Shown here: positions 60,804 to 64,000 of the stretch, piece after piece
How the letters are laid out: each line of letters starts with the position of its first letter
Position numbering within the stretch: position 1 is the first letter of the stretch
From: Gaetbulibacter_B jejuensis
GTDB taxonomy: Bacteria > Bacteroidota > Bacteroidia > Flavobacteriales > Flavobacteriaceae
Assembly (NCBI RefSeq): GCF_039524015.1
Contig: NZ_BAAAGF010000004.1
Coordinates: forward strand, 388,853 to 452,852
DNA length: 64,000 nucleotides
Direction: 5' to 3'
Notes under the pieces: generated by a model
Told to the model about the DNA's origin: nothing
What the model saw: the letters and a program-made list of their open reading frames with translations, nothing else
Databases searched by the model: none
Translations under genes and position numbers: made by a program

Positions 60804-62210
60804 ATGCAATCAAACAAAATTACCCTTAAACAATTCCTTAAATATTTTAAAATAGCTGTAACAGGTAAAGAACAAGAATTTACCTCAGGCAGTATTCGAA
60901 GAGCAGTTTTCATGTTATCAATTCCAATGATTCTTGAAATGCTCATGGAGTCTATTTTTGCTTTGGTAGATATTTTGTATGTCTCTAAAGTAAGTGTCAA
61001 TGCAGTAGCTACTATTGGTTTAACTGAATCGGTTATTACCTTAGTGTATGCAGTAGCTATAGGATTAAGTATGGCAGCCACAGCAGTTGTAGCAAGACGT
61101 GTTGGTGAAAAAGATATAAAAGGCGCTTCGCAAGCTGCGGTTCAAGTCATTATTCTTGGTATAGCAGTATCAATACTTATTAGTGGTATTGGAATTCTGT
61201 ATCCTAAAGAAATTTTACAACTTATGGGAGCAGAACCAGATCTCATTGCTGAAGGTTATGGTTATACTCAAGTTTTGTTAGGAGGTAACATAACCATTAT
61301 GTTATTGTTTCTTATTAATGCCATTTTTAGAGGAGCAGGAAACGCCTCTGTAGCCATGTGGACATTAATTCTCTCTAACGGATTAAACATTATCCTAGAC
61401 CCTATGTTTATTTTTGGTTTTGGGCCAATTCCTGCTTTTGGAGTAGAAGGAGCAGCAATAGCAACCACAATAGGAAGAGGGACAGCAGTATTATTTCAAC
61501 TAGTAATCTTATTTTATGGTTATAGCAAAATTAAGATTGGTATTAAGGATTTAGTCGTACGAATAGGTGTCATGTTCAACCTTATAAAAGTCTCTCTTGG
61601 TGGAATTGGTCAATTCTTAATAGGTACATCTAGTTGGGTGTTTTTAATGCGAATTATGAGCGAATTTGGTAGCGAAGTTTTAGCAGGCTATACCATTGCT
61701 ATTCGTGTAATGATGTTTACACTAATGCCTGCTTGGGGAATGAGTAATGCTGCTGCTACATTGGTAGGTCAAAACCTTGGAGCTCAAAAACCTGATAGAG
61801 CAGAACAATCCGTTTGGAAAACAGGACGCTATACAGCTTATTTTATGGGCTTAGTGTCTCTTGTTTATTTAGTATTTGCTACTCATATCATTGAATTATT
61901 CAATACGCAGCCTGATGTTGTAAAATATGGTAGTCTATGTTTACGTGTTTTGGCAGCTGGTTATATATTTTACGCATATGGTATGGTGGTAATCCAATCA
62001 TTTAATGGAGCAGGAGATACCAAAACACCAACTTATATCAATTTTGTTTGTTTTTGGTTGTTTCAATTACCATTTGCTTACCTCACGGCAATTACTTTAG
62101 ATTTTGGACCAATAGGCGTTTTTGCATCCATTACAGCTGCCGAAGTTTTAATAGCAATTATAGGAATTATCTGGTTTAAAAAAGGCAAGTGGAAACTTGT
62201 TAAAGTATAG
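60804..62210 (+). CDS. MATE family efflux transporter
   Basis: A 468-residue membrane protein with about 12 helices in two halves. It has the MATE features SIPMILEMLMESIFALVDILYVS, GMSNAAATLVGQNLGAQ and the matched second-half pattern. It exports cationic drugs or metabolites using a sodium or proton gradient. The substrate is unknown. It stands alone between two gaps. Confidence 0.93.
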   Translation: MQSNKITLKQFLKYFKIAVTGKEQEFTSGSIRRAVFMLSIPMILEMLMESIFALVDILYVSKVSVNAVATIGLTESVITLVYAVAIGLSMAATAVVARRVGEKDIKGASQAAVQVIILGIAVSILISGIGILYPKEILQLMGAEPDLIAEGYGYTQVLLGGNITIMLLFLINAIFRGAGNASVAMWTLILSNGLNIILDPMFIFGFGPIPAFGVEGAAIATTIGRGTAVLFQLVILFYGYSKIKIGIKDLVVRIGVMFNLIKVSLGGIGQFLIGTSSWVFLMRIMSEFGSEVLAGYTIAIRVMMFTLMPAWGMSNAAATLVGQNLGAQKPDRAEQSVWKTGRYTAYFMGLVSLVYLVFATHIIELFNTQPDVVKYGSLCLRVLAAGYIFYAYGMVVIQSFNGAGDTKTPTYINFVCFWLFQLPFAYLTAITLDFGPIGVFASITAAEVLIAIIGIIWFKKGKWKLVKV

Positions 62211-62421
62211 CTGTGAAGCTAATTTTAATTATTGATAATTGCTTGAAAACCAACGTTGGAAGTTGTTTTTTGCGTTTTATCGATTAAATTCTTAAAAACC
62301 AGGGAGTAAAGATATTTTTACTGCCTACCATTAAATTTAATTTGGTAGTATTTAAACTATTAGCATCATTTCTTCCCTCTGATAGTGCTGCTTGTTATTT
62401 TTTCTAATTAACAACAGATTT

Positions 62422-64000
62422 ATGAGAAAAAGATACTTAAAATTAGCTTTACTTTTCTTCTTTACCTTCATATGTCAAAACGTGAAGTCCCAGTCAGGTA
62501 TTTATGAAAGTTATGTTATCATAGATAGTGGATCGGGTAATAATTATTATGATTTAAACCCGCACACCCAAACTGCAAATTTTGATTTCAATGGAACAAA
62601 TTTAGGAACTTTTCAAAGTACTGATTCGTTTGTTTTAAGTGGAGGACAAAACAATATTTATAAATGTGGTACAGATGATGTTACATCTGGGTATTTGAAT
62701 TATAGAATATATCCAACAGGTAGTCCTTCAGGTGCTTTTGTTTCTATAGATTTAAGTTCAAATGTACAGAACTTTTTTGGAGCTGCTTGCTCAGGGTCTG
62801 GAGATAATCAATATTGGACTACAAACAATGCTAATATTAATATTTTAGCAGGTTTAACATCTGGTATTGATTACACAATTGAAGTTTATACAACAGCAGA
62901 TTTTACCGTTGGCGGTGTGCCAAATCCATTTCCGCATACTATTAATGATGGAGGAGCCAATTTTAGCGCTAGCTTTAGAGTAGATGATCCTCCTAGTGCT
63001 ATTTGTGCAAATTATATTGCTCAACTTGATAGCTCTGGTAATGTTTCTATTTCAGCTGCTAATGTAGATGGAGGCAGTACAGATGATTTTGGAATAGCAA
63101 GTATGTCATTAGACCAAACGAGTTTTGACTGTTCCGATGTAGGAGCCAACACAGTAACGTTAACAGTAACAGACAATAACGGAAACGTATCGACCTGTAG
63201 TGCAACAGTAACTGTTCAGGATAACACAGCACCAACAGCAGTTTGTCAGAATGCAACAGTTGTATTAGACGCCTCAGGAAACGGAAGCATCACGACTTCA
63301 GATATAGACAATGGATCAAACGATGCTTGCGGAATAGCAAGTATGTCATTAGACCAAACGAGTTTTGACTGTTCTAATATAGGTGCTAACACAGTAACGT
63401 TAACAGTAACAGACAATAACGGAAACGTATCGACTTGTAGTGCAACAGTAACAGTAGAGGACAACACAGCACCAACAGCAGTTTGTCAAGACACCACAAT
63501 ACAACTAGATGCTTCAGGAAACGGAAGCATCACGACTTCAGATATAGATAATGGATCAAACGATGCTTGCGGAATAGCAAGTATGTCATTAGACCAAACG
63601 AGTTTTGACTGTTCCAATATAGGAGCCAACACAGTAATGTTAACAGTAACAGACAATAACGGAAACGTATCGACCTGTAGTGCAACAGTAACAGTAGAGG
63701 ATAACACAGCACCAATAGCAATTTGTCAGAATGCAACAGTTGTATTAGACGCCTCAGGAAACGGAAGCATCACGACTTCAGATATAGACAATGGATCAAA
63801 CGATGCTTGCGGAATAGCAAGTATGTCATTAGACCAAACGAGTTTTGACTGTTCTAATGTAGGAGCCAACACAGTAACGTTAACAGTAACAGACAATAAC
63901 GGAAACGTATCGACTTGTAGTGCAACAGTAACAGTAGAGGACAACACAGCACCAACAGCAGTTTGTCAAGACACCACAATACAACTAGATGCTTCAGGAA
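62422..64000 (+). CDS. secreted repeat protein, 5' part (continues beyond the window)
   Basis: Starts at the ATG at 62422 with a signal peptide (LKLALLFFFTFICQNVKSQ). Residues to about 190 form a globular beta-rich domain. From about residue 190 come 80-residue beta-sandwich repeats (DNTAPTAVCQNATVVLDASG, DACGIASMSLDQTSFDC, ANTVTLTVTDNNGNVSTC), similar to HYR/Ig-like surface repeats. The frame is open to the right edge, so the C-terminus is not seen. It is probably a large surface adhesin, likely with a T9SS tail outside the window. Confidence 0.85.
   Translation, partial: MRKRYLKLALLFFFTFICQNVKSQSGIYESYVIIDSGSGNNYYDLNPHTQTANFDFNGTNLGTFQSTDSFVLSGGQNNIYKCGTDDVTSGYLNYRIYPTGSPSGAFVSIDLSSNVQNFFGAACSGSGDNQYWTTNNANINILAGLTSGIDYTIEVYTTADFTVGGVPNPFPHTINDGGANFSASFRVDDPPSAICANYIAQLDSSGNVSISAANVDGGSTDDFGIASMSLDQTSFDCSDVGANTVTLTVTDNNGNVSTCSATVTVQDNTAPTAVCQNATVVLDASGNGSITTSDIDNGSNDACGIASMSLDQTSFDCSNIGANTVTLTVTDNNGNVSTCSATVTVEDNTAPTAVCQDTTIQLDASGNGSITTSDIDNGSNDACGIASMSLDQTSFDCSNIGANTVMLTVTDNNGNVSTCSATVTVEDNTAPIAICQNATVVLDASGNGSITTSDIDNGSNDACGIASMSLDQTSFDCSNVGANTVTLTVTDNNGNVSTCSATVTVEDNTAPTAVCQDTTIQLDASG
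63221..64000 (+). repeat. 240-bp tandem repeats arranged as 480-bp dimers
   Basis: The core GATAACACAGC or GACAACACAGC recurs at 63221, 63461, 63701 and 63941, a period of exactly 240 bases. Two alternating unit types are visible: one begins CAGAATGCAACAGTTGTATT (63248 and 63728), the other CAAGACACCACAATACAACT (63488 and 63968). A more diverged unit precedes them from about 63000. The array continues past the window. Confidence 0.93.

Noticed and set aside
62325..62348. CTACCA...TGGTAG inverted repeat before the repeat-protein gene
   Set aside because: Only six paired bases with an AT-rich middle and no T-run; too weak to call a terminator or operator.
63059..63947. Repeated antisense reading frames of 65-73 codons over the 240-bp array
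   Set aside because: They are mirror images of the repeat units of the plus-strand surface protein and have no independent coding signal.
63221..64000. Regular repeats considered as a CRISPR array
   Set aside because: Units are 240 bp, in frame and coding, without short spacers or cas genes.

Overview
The window is AT-rich chromosomal DNA from a member of the Bacteroidota, almost certainly the Flavobacteriaceae. Supporting signs are type IX secretion (T9SS) sorting domains of both types, a PorP/SprF protein, several exact TAnnTTTG promoter boxes with no Shine-Dalgarno sequences, a fused CcsBA, DUF4290, a Lacal_2735-type protein and an Asp-type MurA. Many photolyase-type genes suggest a light-exposed, probably marine or surface habitat. 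The genus cannot be fixed from the sequence.

Layout. 1-1843: the 3' end of a large surface protein with a gliding/T9SS type B C-terminus, then its PorP/SprF partner. 2101-12075: a type I restriction-modification operon (hsdM, an embedded Mrr-like/PIN-like protein, hsdS, a DUF1737 protein, a duplicated hsdR start, hsdR, a PD-(D/E)XK nuclease-like gene), invaded by small palindromic repeats. 12141-26830: mostly housekeeping genes: an AhpD-like protein with a Crp/Fnr regulator, a small hydrolase, a T9SS propeller protein, tRNA-Met, START-like protein, class IV aminotransferase, AlgH, HU, fmt, recQ, DUF493, DUF4290, murA, and an FG-GAP/ASPIC secreted protein.

26960-42610: a photoprotection island. 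Two minus-strand operons carry a TetR regulator, ABC1 kinase, flavin reductase, two SDRs, DUF2256, a DASH cryptochrome, an FeS-type photolyase, a third cryptochrome/photolyase, a TIGR03643 protein, GTP cyclohydrolase I, glutathione peroxidase, a Lacal_2735-type protein, TspO/MBR, SRPBCC and a wrecked CPD photolyase. The island is bracketed by two direct copies of a DUF2911 gene: an intact one on the right and a frameshifted, 3'-truncated one on the left that has replaced the 3' end of phr. Both operon promoters carry the same operator, TGTTTAA-N16-TTAAACA, in the same register to the -7 box.

42661-64000: a sugar-acid/amide-type cluster (Gfo/Idh, SSS symporter, a 33-residue membrane peptide, PIG-L deacetylase); membrane proteins; a maf-ubiA-kdsC-like-DUF2520 operon; truncated haemoglobin; ccsBA; a DUF3307/SatD pair with a three-site operator facing mscL; a second glutathione peroxidase; a MATE exporter; and the start of a repeat-rich secreted protein that runs off the right edge with 240-bp tandem units arranged as 480-bp dimers.

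The two most distinctive systems are the photoprotection island, with its shared operator and repeat-bounded structure, and the remodelled type I restriction locus with extra nuclease-like genes.
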